From positions 5,828,001-5,892,000 of the forward strand of contig OU452208.1 of the NCBI GenBank assembly GCA_911728435.2: a stretch of 64,000 nt of DNA, given 5' to 3'. Below, one piece after another: positions 54,975-64,000 of this stretch. The position numbers were made by a program, and so were the translations under genes. The stretch comes from Apoderus coryli. Its lineage: Eukaryota > Arthropoda > Insecta > Coleoptera > Attelabidae. Under the pieces are notes generated by a model, which worked only from the letters and a program-made list of their open reading frames with translations, ran no database searches and was not told the origin of the DNA. Positions within the stretch are counted from its first letter, which is position 1, and each line of letters begins with the position of its first letter.

Positions 54975-55141
54975 TATAATACGCCAACAACAACACGGGA
55001 TGATATGAAACAGCGAATTAAAACTGTTTTTGATACAATTACACCACAATTATTAGCAAATGTCAGACATTCATTTGAAAAAAGAATTCAACTGTGTATA
55101 TTGAAAATAACGGCCAACATTTTGAGCATTTGTTGTAGCTA
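54975..55141 (+). pseudogene. Second transposase, right part
   Basis: VYNTPTTTRDDMKQRIKTVF, DTITPQLLANVRHSFEKRI and, after a one-base slip, IENNGQHFEHLL and stop. This is the C-terminus of a Tc-type transposase and completes 50535-50604. The C-terminal HFEHL is diagnostic. Confidence 0.85.
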
Positions 55142-55685
55142 GTAAATATATATGGTATAGGTCTTGTTTGTTGTTAATTTTTAAGAATTATGAATATGTT
55201 ACTGAATGTTAAAAAATTGTACCTATTTTATTATTGTCAAGTTTTAAGTTTCAGAGTTTGTTAGCATTAGGTATCCAATAAATTGTAGTGTAAAAGTTTT
55301 TAAGTACGATTAGTATAGTCCCACTTGATGGTAGAGAAAACTTGTGGTTTTTTAAGTTCCAACTTTCCTACGCAAAAACTGTTGTAATATTCGAATAGCG
55401 ATTAGCCAATAGTAATTTAATAATGCAAATTACAGGGTGTACTACTGTTAAAAGTAAAATCAATAACATAAATAAGTTAAAATAATTATTGCTTGACTGA
55501 CAGTTAGGTACAGGGAAGCCTAATACCATTTGATAGAGAACATTAATTAGTATCGCCAGGTGCTATGAAATATAGGGTGTGCTATTTAAAATAACAAAGT
55601 TATTTAAATAAATATGATTGAAAAGAGCAATAAAAAGTTGTGACCAGCCTGTACAATATTTACAATTGGGCTATATATTTTGTTA
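55142..55685. other. No gene; two solitary MITE ends
   Basis: TACAGGGTGTACTACTG at 55432, and TATAGGGTGTGCTATTTAAA at 55573, which resembles (inverted) the end at 61990. Confidence 0.5.
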
Positions 55686-56025
55686 GCCTATGAGAGATTG
55701 AGGCGAATGTACTGCGCGACCCGATATAGAAGAAAGAGAATGGGACCCAAAACAGACCCCTGGGGCACTACACAAGGAATACTCAAGCCATCCGACGAAG
55801 CTTCTCGATACTTGCAGACCCTAACACCATCAAAAACCAACTTCCTGAGTAAATATTGTGATCAACACAATCAAATGTCTTTGAAAAGACGCAAAATAAT
55901 AATAAAGAGAAGCAAATATAGCATATGATGAATTTTTGTAGCTCTGAAAACCAAACTGTTCCCATGATATTAGTTTTTCAATTATTTTCGAAAAAGTTGA
56001 AAGAAGCGAAATTGGCATTTAGATA
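55686..56025 (-). pseudogene. LINE RT fragment
   Basis: Minus strand: PISLLSTFSKIIEKLIS, EQFGFQSYKNSSYAIFASL, then in another frame FDCVDHNI and KYREASSDGLSIPCVVPQGS-like residues and VLGPILF in pieces. This covers RT fingers to the G-V-P-Q-G-S loop of a Jockey-like LINE, distinct from the copy at 53.7 kb. Frameshifts throughout. Confidence 0.72.
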
Positions 56026-56611
56026 ATTTTTATAAACAATACTGTTTTCTTGAAACGATACTTGTTATAGTAGAAAATGAAAGCCCATATCACAACTAAT
56101 ACCCATGTTTATAGTATGTAATATAAATTATTAGTATTATTTAAACATTTTGCAAGATTTTGTTATTAAATAACCTACTTACTACATTCAGCTCCGTACA
56201 AAGACCTCGTTATTTACATTAGAGAATTGGTTTAATAAATATTAAATAAAGTTTGCATTTATTTATCCACTTTAAGCAAATTACAGGTAATCAAACCAAT
56301 GTGTTGGATTCGAACGTGTAATAATAAGACATCAATTCAAGGCTGTGTGATGACATTTACAAATGCTGCTTCATACAGGTAGTTAAGTTCAGTTGGAATT
56401 ATTATAGAAAAATAAATAAATACCCTTTGTCTAAAACGAGGGGACAAGTAAAAGCAACTGTAAATAATTGTTAAAATCTTATTAGTACTAATTTTGGCGT
56501 TTCTGAAGAAAATTGAAGTTGTACAGAAAGAGAGTTTTTCTTCAAAGTACGTCTTCCATAGGAAAATTCATACACGACACAGCATTTTTAGGGTATGCTC
56601 ACATTATTAGT
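56026..56611. other. No gene seen
   Basis: A+T-rich spacer. Confidence 0.4.
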
Positions 56612-57374
56612 GAACATGTCCAGTTGTTCCGAAAAAACAGGCGACCATTTGCTCATCTTGAAACACCCATAGAGTCGACTGCTGTTTACTTTCGGACTCA
56701 TACGCGTAAATCCACGATTCATCACCTGTCACGATGTCATAGATGTGTTTCGAAGCACCGCGATCGTATTTTTTGAGCATTTCTTTCGACCAATCGACAC
56801 GATCCTTTTTTTGAGCGATTGACAAATTGTGTGGGATCCAACGCGAATAAATTTTTTTGACAGTCAAATGTTTATGCAATATTGAATGTATGCTGGTTCC
56901 ACTAATGCCTAAGGTTGTCTCAATCTCTTGGTAGGTCACATGACGATCTTGCAATATCAGTTCGCGCACAGTATCAATGGTTTTCGGAACAACAACTGAT
57001 TTTGGATGACCTTCACGAAATTCGTCTTGGAGTGAACTACATCCACGATTGAGTTCACGATACCATCGATAAACACTGGTCCTTGATGGAGCTTCATCGC
57101 CAAAAATTGAATTAAGTTCATCCATGCACTGTTGCTGAGTTAATCCACGTCGAAAGTTGTAAAAAATAGTCGCACGAAAATGTTCACGATTTAATTCCAT
57201 TTTTGAGCCGAGATGAATCTTTTAAGTTACTATAAACAACACAAATAGCGCTCGTATGTCAAAACGTTCTGAGTGCGGATAACCTCAAAAATGTCCAACT
57301 TTACGATAGAGCTGTCAGTTGCCAGATTGCAACACCAGGGTTGCCAAATCCCGAAATTTAAAAGGCAACCCTCA
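56612..57374 (-). pseudogene. mariner, 5' half (same family as 28277)
   Basis: The right-hand TIR reads (minus) TGAGGGTTGCCTTTTAAATT next to TA. The transposase from 57200 is open for about 190 codons: MELNREHFRATIFYNFRRGL, FGDEAPSRTSVYRWYRELNR, HLTVKKIYSRWIPHNLSIAQ, DIVTGDESWIYAYESESKQQ, then FQDEQMVACFFGTTGHVH. It is cut off before the second catalytic Asp. This is the best preserved N-terminal half of the family here. Confidence 0.93.
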
Positions 57375-58374
57375 TATTAAAAATTATTATCTAATTTGAT
57401 AGATCTTCTTTCATTTTATTAATCTAAGAAAAACTATTGAACAGATCATGGTTACAATATTCTGCCACCATGTTTTACTGATAAAAATTTTCTTGTTTAA
57501 ATTCCACATTAAGTCTTCGCCATACCATATCATGTCCATCCGATTATATTTAGATTAATCTGAGAAAAAAAACACGTCGCCAAAAATTATTTGCTTCATT
57601 CATATATTTATTTGCAAACTCGTTTTTTTTTTCGATTAATCAACCCGATACTTTTTCCAGGCACTGTAGTTATTTTTATTACTGTCGGTATCCTTTGTCA
57701 GGCATGATTTTATATACGAGGGAGAAAGGTATCAAAAAACGGTACATTCCATGCCCTTTTATAATGTAAAAGGGCATGGGAACGGATAGCCCCGGTAGAA
57801 ATATTTTAAATTAACTTTGGATAAACTATACTTACCCATGAAATGATATTCCGTCGTGCCTAAGTTTTTTATAGTTTTTGCTCGCATGCCATTGTTTATA
57901 AAACTTAAAAAAACACTAAAAACATTTTGCAGTTGTCAACATAAAACAGCGGCCTCTTATTGGCCTGAATTTGAAATTCCCGCTTTAATAGACGAATAAT
58001 ACCGATACACATAGTACAATAGAGGAAAATGGCGGCGCCCGTTTAACCCTCGAAAATCGTATGCGCACTCAACGTAGCTCATTGTCCCCCCTCAATATCT
58101 CTGTTACATCGACAATGTGTATGTACTCTGAAAGTATGATGCTCATGCTCAGGCTGCTAAGAATATGCGCAGCAGCTTACACTCGTACTTATGATTTTGG
58201 ACAGAGTGATTTTGCTGTATGTATGCTGTGGCAAAAATAAGCAACCTCTAGGTATGTCGTCGACAATAATTCAAGGTGACTAGCCAATACGGAACAGATA
58301 ACTACTGTACAAAAAAAAGTCATATTTATGTAAATTCTATATAATCGACTAACATTGTCTTAGTAATAATAGTA
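57375..58374. other. No gene; one perfect short hairpin
   Basis: 57749-57779 is CCATGCCCTTTTA, loop TAATG, and the exact complement (13 bp). A G+C-richer patch at about 58020-58090 has no recognised gene. Confidence 0.5.
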
Positions 58375-59995
58375 CACTGAAACAAAGATTTGTTTGGATA
58401 AAAAATAAAATGGAGTTGAACCAAACAAATATTTCTTCGGTATACGACAAACAACCCATATACTTGAGACAAATATATGGTTTATTTGAAGTACTCAAGT
58501 AGTATTTATTTGATTTAAATAAATATTTATTTGACATAGTACTTATACTTACTTGTTAACAAGGCCCGAAAATGTAAGGATATATTTGTTTGCTTGAACT
58601 AACTAGAGTTATTTAGAAGAAAGATTCCAAAGGTGCTGCTACTTGGAATAAATAAATATTTGTTTATTCTGAATAAACATTTGTTCTATCCAAACAAATA
58701 ATTTGTTCTATCTAAACAAATAATTTGTTCCAGAAAATCTTATATTTTGCTTCCAATAAATACTTTGTTTGTTACAAATAAATATTTATTTCTTCAAACA
58801 TGTTTTTTTCTTGAAATTTATTTACAAATATTTTTGTTAATAAAACTAGGAACGATTTGGATGATGAATTGTTGAAAAAACACGTACACACGTAATAATT
58901 TGGGGATTGTTTCATTTTGAACACCCTGTAGATCTGATTTAAGATTTTTATATGGACTTTTATAAAGAATGAACCTAGTACCCAAACAATTTTGGCTACA
59001 ACTAAATAATGTGCGCTTTAAAAATAATAATATATATCGATCTTAAATCAGATCTACAGGGTGTTCAAAATGAAACAATCCCCAAAAATATTACGTGTGT
59101 ATAGGTGTTTTTTGAACAATTGATCCAAACAGTTTCTGGTTTTATTAATAATATTTGCAAATTAATATCGAGAAAAAGAATGTTTGAAACACTTTGTAAC
59201 AAACAAAGTATTTATTGGAAGCGAACTACCAGATTTTGCCGGATCATATTATCAAAGATTAATGTACACAAATCTTTGATATTATTTATTTGGATAGAAC
59301 AAAAAATCATATATTTAAAAACCTAAAAATGTTTATTTATATAGGTATACCTAATACGCCTAGTTGATTTCGCGTTTGACATAAACGCCCGTGAATATGT
59401 TTCAAACAAATATTTGTTTGAACTGAATAAATATTTCATTGGGACTTTCTTGTTGGTCCCTAAATATAAACAAGCCGCCATCTTTGTATTAAATACTGCA
59501 GGGCAGCATTTTAAGATTTTTTGTCACCGTTTTAATTATAATTAACTTATAACATTTAGGCACTTACATACGAAAAGCGGTCATATAAGTGCCCTAGGTT
59601 CCACACCACTATAATAACGATTCAACGGGCATTATTTTTTTTATTTATTATATAAGTCATAACACAATAAAAAACACCTTCTACATTGGGCTAATACTAA
59701 CCTAAAACGCGTGCGCTATTGAGTTGAATCCCCAACAGCCATGCGCGCCGGCTCATTTTACTATTATTTATTTGATTCAACTAACGGTGGACTTGTTTCA
59801 AATAACCAGGAATTAACTTTAATCTGTTATTTAAATTAAATAAATATTTATTTCTGCCAAAGCACCCCAGGCCAAATAACTCTATTGATTCCGGACAAAC
59901 ACTGTTTATTTGAGTCAAATAAATATTGTTTGAGTTAAACAAATAAAAGCCACATAATTATTTATTAGGGTTCATTTTTAGAATTTTTTTCAGTG
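58375..59995. mobile_element. 1.6-kb self-complementary element with CACTGAAA ends
   Basis: TA-flanked inverted ends CACTGAAA. The interior is full of variants of AAACAAATATTTGTTT and AAATAAATATTTATTT. A long central palindrome spans about 58735-59300 (CTTCCAATAAATACTTTGTT on both arms), with outward-facing CACCCTGTAGATC / GATCTACAGGGTG blocks near the axis. Non-coding. Confidence 0.82.
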
Positions 59996-60234
59996 TAGAT
60001 AGTAAAACCTATTCTACTTAAACATTCTCGAATAAACATACTTTAATACTAATTCATACCATAATAATAAGCAGAGATAAAATTTTCCATAAACGGAACT
60101 AGTTCGTGCGAGATTGATATATTATTATTATTGTTGTTGTGTTGGTATTATGATATTTAAACGAAACCTGTAATAGGAATAATAAATTGGATATAATACC
60201 CAGCCTACCGCAATATATCTGATTAGCAATCTAT
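59996..60234. other. No gene seen
   Basis: Short A+T-rich spacer. Confidence 0.4.
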
Positions 60235-60668
60235 TCAATCGGAAGGACAAACTGGGTGATCAGATTTTAATTGAGTATCATTTATTTTACTTTCCCGCCC
60301 AGGGAGTTTTGTGAACGCGCTAAAAAATTGAGATAAAGACGGATATAACCATTTTGAAGTTCCCTGAGACCATTTCCAGGTGGAAGTGTGTATCTGTGTG
60401 TATTCTTCCACGATTGCGGCTAAACACTTCAACCAATTGAGCTAAATTTTGGTATATGAGTTTGGGGAGTCCTACGATGAACCCATTAGTTTTTGGTTGA
60501 AATCCCTTTAGCCATGTGATAGGTGGGAACCCTTGGGAAACAAACCACCATTCAGGTAGCTATCCAATCCGTTTCAATTTATGAATGACGAGCCTGTGAT
60601 TCAGGCAGGCGAAAGCTTTGGAAAAATCGGTATAAATTGCATGCACCTGGTTAGGCTCTCCAATGCTC
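60235..60668 (-). pseudogene. LINE RT fragment
   Basis: Minus reading: VHAIYTDFSKAFACLNHRLV and HKLKRIG carry the catalytic Asp block of a Jockey/I-type RT (Y-T-D-F-S-K-A-F-D...N-H). Downstream the sequence is degenerate with stops. Confidence 0.65.
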
Positions 60669-61224
60669 GTGACAGGTAATTTATATATTCAATGGCTTTA
60701 TGTTTCGCTCCGGGTAGTTTCAAGCTATATTTTTGTTAGCTATTCTGATGGTGTACCTGTGAAATTGCGCCATAATACTCTAGCTGCTTTTCGACTAACT
60801 AAGCTTTCTTCGGCTTTATTTTCCTCTTCGTTTGGTATATCCATAATCGATCACCATCCATCATCAACCCGATCATCAGCAATAACTGCATCCTCTTCTT
60901 CACTTTCAACTTCTCCAACTCTTCAAGCGGTTGCTTATTACTGTTTATATCTGCCGTCTACACCCGGTACAAAAACGATTTTTATTCAAAGGACTCACCA
61001 AACGAAACTGATTAACACTAACCACACATTGCATAGAGTATAAGAAGAAGCAACTGGTTTCATACGTGTTTTGAATTATTTTAGACGTAAATTTACAGTT
61101 TTTAAACAAAGTCTGTCAATCCGTCTACTCAAAATAACAATGCGTTGTGGCCATGTGTTTGTCTGGTCTTTAAATTAAAGATATCGACGTCGCACTGCAC
61201 ACAGAAAGCATGGTGAGGGAGATT
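60669..61224. other. No gene seen
   Basis: The open frame 60663-61043 (Ser/Thr-rich) has no recognised domain; it may overlap LINE-derived sequence. Confidence 0.35.
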
Positions 61225-61232
61225 TCCACTAT

Positions 61233-61309
61233 CTGCTACGGTAGTTCAATTGGTAGAACAACTGACCGGCAATCGAGAGATGTGGGTTCGAATCCCACTT
61301 ATGCCAGAT
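61233..61309 (+). repeat. tRNA-like sequence (tRNA pseudogene or SINE head)
   Basis: A D-arm GTTCAATTGGTAGAAC with 4 perfect pairs and A-box, then a T-arm GTGGGTTCGAATCCCAC with 5 perfect pairs and B-box, followed by a T9 run. The anticodon stem has only three pairs and the acceptor stem pairs poorly, so it is not called as functional. It resembles the 6.7-kb sequence in the GCAATCG..AG..GTGGGTTCGAA block. Confidence 0.5.
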
Positions 61310-61828
61310 TTTTTTTTCAGTTTTTAAATATTAGTTTATTTCACTTTTCTATATTATACAGTGTCAACAACTTGTGTGACTATTTTAATTGTTAATTATT
61401 GTGCAAGTAATTATTCAGTCCACCCAGTAGGTACTTATTGTATCACTTTATCGCATGTACGAGTTTACTAGACGTTATATTTTAATTATGTTTAAAAACT
61501 CAGATATTACTGTTGTACAACATAATTAATTATGTTATAAATATTCAAAAGTATTAAACAATTTGTTTTGTTTTGAACAGTTATTATATAGGGAAATAGG
61601 AAATTAATATTTTTATTTCGAGAAAGGACACCACAATAATTAATTTATTAATTATTAATTGTAGGTATATCAAATAACAAAGAACTCCTTCAGATTGATA
61701 CGGCCAGGAAATTGAAATTTTGTATTAATAATGCACAAAATAGATTTAATCCATAATTTCAATGCCACTCAAGTAATCCCTATGATGCAGCTGGTGCTTT
61801 TGTCGAGACAAAAATGAACTATATACAG
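61310..61828. other. No gene seen
   Basis: A+T-rich spacer. Confidence 0.4.
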
Positions 61829-61989
61829 GGTGTCCTATGGTGATGGCCCATTAAAATATTTCGGAGACTACTTTGAATTAAATTTGGTATATGTATTACC
61901 GAATATGGTCTATTCAAATATCATAATACCAACCGCTCCGTTTCTACCGGAAGTTGATAGTGACTTTGTTATTTTAAATGGAACACCCT
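61829..61989. mobile_element. Short TA-CAGGGTGT element
   Basis: Begins TACAGGGTGTCCTATGG and ends GGAACACCCTATA; about 160 bp. The right end plus flank resembles 55573-55602 inverted. Inverted pairing beyond the first 12 bases is weak. Confidence 0.45.
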
Positions 61990-62018
61990 ATATATTATGA
62001 CATTTTTGGATTGTAAAT

Positions 62019-62924
62019 AAGATCCAGCCGTTTTTGACGTATATCAAGATTTATGTCAAAACTGGCATTTTAGGACTCAATAATAATCACATTTCTGTTC
62101 TTATAAGGAAGTCTTTAATAATCATTTTGCAGGCGTTTTCTTATTAAATAAGGTCGTATTTTTCCAATACGTACGACATTTTCTAATTTATTCATACAGG
62201 GTGGTCAAAAAATTATACTGAAAACGATGTTATAAAAACAGTCGAAAGTCAGTTTTTTCAAATGGAACAGGTATATTTTTGTAATTTTATCTTACGTATC
62301 ATTAAAAATTAAAGAAACTTTCTAATAGGTTACTGATTTCGAAAATGCATAGTTTTTGAAATATCGGCAATGTAACATTTTTGAGCATTTTCACTATTCT
62401 CGTATATTACTTTGACTAATTAATTTACTGTGCCATGAACATAATAAAGTTTTTCAGCAATTTACCTTTCAAAATGACTGATTAATTACGACTGATTACC
62501 AACAATTAACTTTTGGGCCTGCAGCTAGGCAAAGTAATATACGAATATAGTGAAAATGCTCAAAAATATTACATTGCCGATATTTTGTAAACTATGCATT
62601 TTCGAAATCAGTTACCTATTAGAAAGTTTATTTAATTTTTAATAATACGTGAAATAAAATTATAAAAATATACCTGTTACATTTGAAAAAACTGACTTTC
62701 GACTGTTTTTATAACATCGTTTTCAGTATAATTTTTTGACCACCCTGTATAAATAAATCAGAAAATGTCGTACATATCGGAAAAAGGAGACCCTATTTAA
62801 TGATAAAACGCCTGCGAAATGATAACTAAAGACTCCTTTATAAAAAAAAAAAAAGTGATTACTATTGAGTCCTAAAATGTCAGTTTAGACATAAATCTTG
62901 ATATCCGTCAAAAACGGCTGGATT
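62019..62924. repeat. Nested palindrome, outer arms
   Basis: 62019-62196 and 62748-62924 are inverted copies (GATCCAGCCGTTTTTGACGT, AGGACTCAATA, GCAGGCGTTTT, GTACGACATTTTCT on each arm) and the axis is occupied by the MITE at 62197-62747. Confidence 0.88.
62197..62747. mobile_element. Palindromic MITE, TA-CAGGGTGGTC ends
   Basis: 551 bp flanked by TA. Arms of about 215 bases (CAGGGTGGTCAAAAAATTAT, ACTGAAAACGATGTTATAAA, GACTGATTTCGAAAATGC-like and complements) are nearly perfect; the loop is about 115 bases. Non-coding. Confidence 0.92.
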
Positions 62925-64000
62925 TAGGTATAGGAAATGAATGTCAATATCTATAGAAAAGCGTGGCTAGAATTTTAAATAGTGACAAATCTTGAGCTTA
63001 ATATTATCTTCTATCATATTTTCATATTTTTCTTCTTTTTCATTCAAATATTTAAATGACAAAAAAAAAACCATAATAAAAATAACAAACAATTTTTTCT
63101 ACCACTGTTGTCATATATCGTATGGTTATTGGTTTTGATTTTTTAAATGGTGATTTCTGACTGCTGTTTCATTTAAATAAAGGCCATGAGTATTATTAAA
63201 ATTATTATTTTAACACATTTAAAAAAAAACTAATAAAAAATGTATACATTTCTTTGAATATCTTTATTCGGTTTTCTCTTCCGTGTTTTATTTAAATTCT
63301 GCATTCAACGTTTTACTCGTCCTTTAAATCCAATATCCTACGTAATTCAACTTCCGTATGATGAAACGCCAATATACAGGGTGATTGGTAAGTCGAGGTG
63401 AAAATGAAACATGCAAATTGTCAAAAAGTAAACGCCGCACACTGGGGCAACAGGGCCTTAAAGTTGGCAATCAATCAGAACCTTCACAAATGTGTTTGTC
63501 TTATGACTAATTAGTTATTAAAATATCATTAGTTCATAAAAAAATGTCATAACTGACTTCTTCACTAATAAAATAATTAAAAAATAAATAAATAAAAGAT
63601 AGGTAGATAGATATGTACAAAATGTTTTACAATAACTCTGCAGAAAATACTTATAATTATAATAATTTTTAATCATACAACAAAATTTTAAATTTAATAA
63701 ATAAATGGTGTTTATTATCGTTTAAATATGTGAATACCACATAAAAATTGCAACGTTTCGATGCCAAAGTTTGCAACTTCTTCAGGTGATAACTTACATA
63801 TTACGCTAACGTTATTTGGCATCAAAACGTAATTGTTATATCGTAATAAATAAATAAAATATAATAAATTAAAAAATTAAGTACATAAGAACTGATTAGT
63901 TTAATAATTAATTAAGGTTGGTAAAACTTTGTCGTATGATTGTGCACCACGTATACATATATATACAAAAAAATAAATAAATATATACATATCAAGCTAT
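62925..64000. other. No gene; solitary MITE end and a hairpin-CGAAACG motif
   Basis: TATACAGGGTGATTGG at 63374 is a single element end. At 63750-63786 the minus strand reads CTGAAGAAGTTGC...ATCGAAACGTTGC. The rest is A+T-rich to the window edge. Confidence 0.45.

Larger units (their letters stand above)
50605..54975. mobile_element. LINE-carrying insertion with inverted hammerhead ends
   Basis: Flanked by ATTGTTTATAAT on both sides (50593-50604 and 54975-54986, boundary base shared). Its ends are the roughly 190-bp hammerhead unit in inverted orientation: antisense at about 50630-50795 and sense at 54781-54974. Between them lies a Jockey-like RT, itself interrupted by the CCCAAGTAAC element. 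Left of the antisense unit are about 25 bases not mirrored on the right. I know no described family with this layout. Confidence 0.7.

Noticed and set aside
50605..54975. Twin-priming (5' inversion) of a LINE as the cause of the inverted ends
   Set aside because: Twin priming inverts a segment but does not duplicate it; here the same unit is present at both ends.
50605..54975. A Penelope-like element
   Set aside because: The RT motifs (YTDFAKAF, GGPQGSNLGPLLF, FADD) are Jockey-like and no GIY-YIG endonuclease was seen; only the hammerhead recalls Penelope-like elements.
58020..58260. A gene 5' end at ATGGCGGCGCCC
   Set aside because: The frame stops after five codons and no splice site or homology supports it.
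60663..61043. 126-residue Ser-rich open frame as a gene
   Set aside because: No start context, domain or splice signal; it adjoins a LINE fragment on the opposite strand.
61233..61309. A functional tRNA gene
   Set aside because: D and T arms are good, but the anticodon stem has only three pairs and the acceptor stem does not close; the base before the anticodon is not U.
1..64000. CRISPR arrays, operons or ribosome binding sites
   Set aside because: No regularly spaced direct repeats or tandem genes; all evidence is for a eukaryotic nuclear genome.

Overview
This is an A+T-rich animal nuclear sequence, almost certainly from an insect. The host-gene exons match insect/arthropod proteins (a BTBD6/BTBD3-type BTB protein and a COP9 signalosome subunit 2 retrocopy), introns have GT..AG borders, and the DNA is full of Tc1/mariner, P-like, Crypton and Jockey-like repeats. 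The order cannot be fixed from the sequence; a beetle would fit but that is a guess. There are no bacterial operons, CRISPR arrays or viral genomes.

Only one convincing host gene is present: the 5' four coding exons of a BTB/POZ gene on the minus strand (13845 down to 8954). Splice phases join cleanly. Its later exons must lie left of the window, so 1-8953 is probably one transposon-packed intron. A second possible exon (37572-37930, minus) has splice sites but no recognised product.

Everything else is mobile DNA in nested layers. 1-9 kb: mariner remnants, a palindromic MITE, a Tc1 copy with a LINE inserted in it, an internally deleted Tc-like element, and a LINE fused to a hammerhead-ribozyme unit. 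15-25 kb: a 2.2-kb fold-back element built from a DUF4817-type transposon, and a complete-ended P-like (THAP) element sitting inside a LINE. 25-29.6 kb: a THAP pseudogene and a mariner with both ends. 30.5-34.3 kb: tyrosine-recombinase Cryptons, one interrupted by a CSN2 retrocopy with a poly(A) tract. 36.7-45.3 kb: another mariner, a Crypton deletion derivative, and a Mutator-like remnant. 49.4-55.2 kb: a three-deep nest (transposase, then a unit with hammerhead inverted ends carrying a LINE RT, then a 2.9-kb element with 10-bp ends). 55-64 kb: LINE pieces, a mariner, a 1.6-kb self-complementary element and a palindrome within a palindrome.

The most unusual signal is a roughly 190-bp unit that starts exactly at a type I hammerhead ribozyme. 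It occurs three times: two copies keep the full catalytic core and one has lost helix II and the GAAA box. In the 50.6-55 kb nest two copies face each other as inverted termini around a Jockey-like reverse transcriptase, and the assembly is bounded by a 12-bp target duplication. A second theme is the large number of long palindromes whose ends read TA-CAGGGTG, very like the ends of the DUF4817-type transposons present here.
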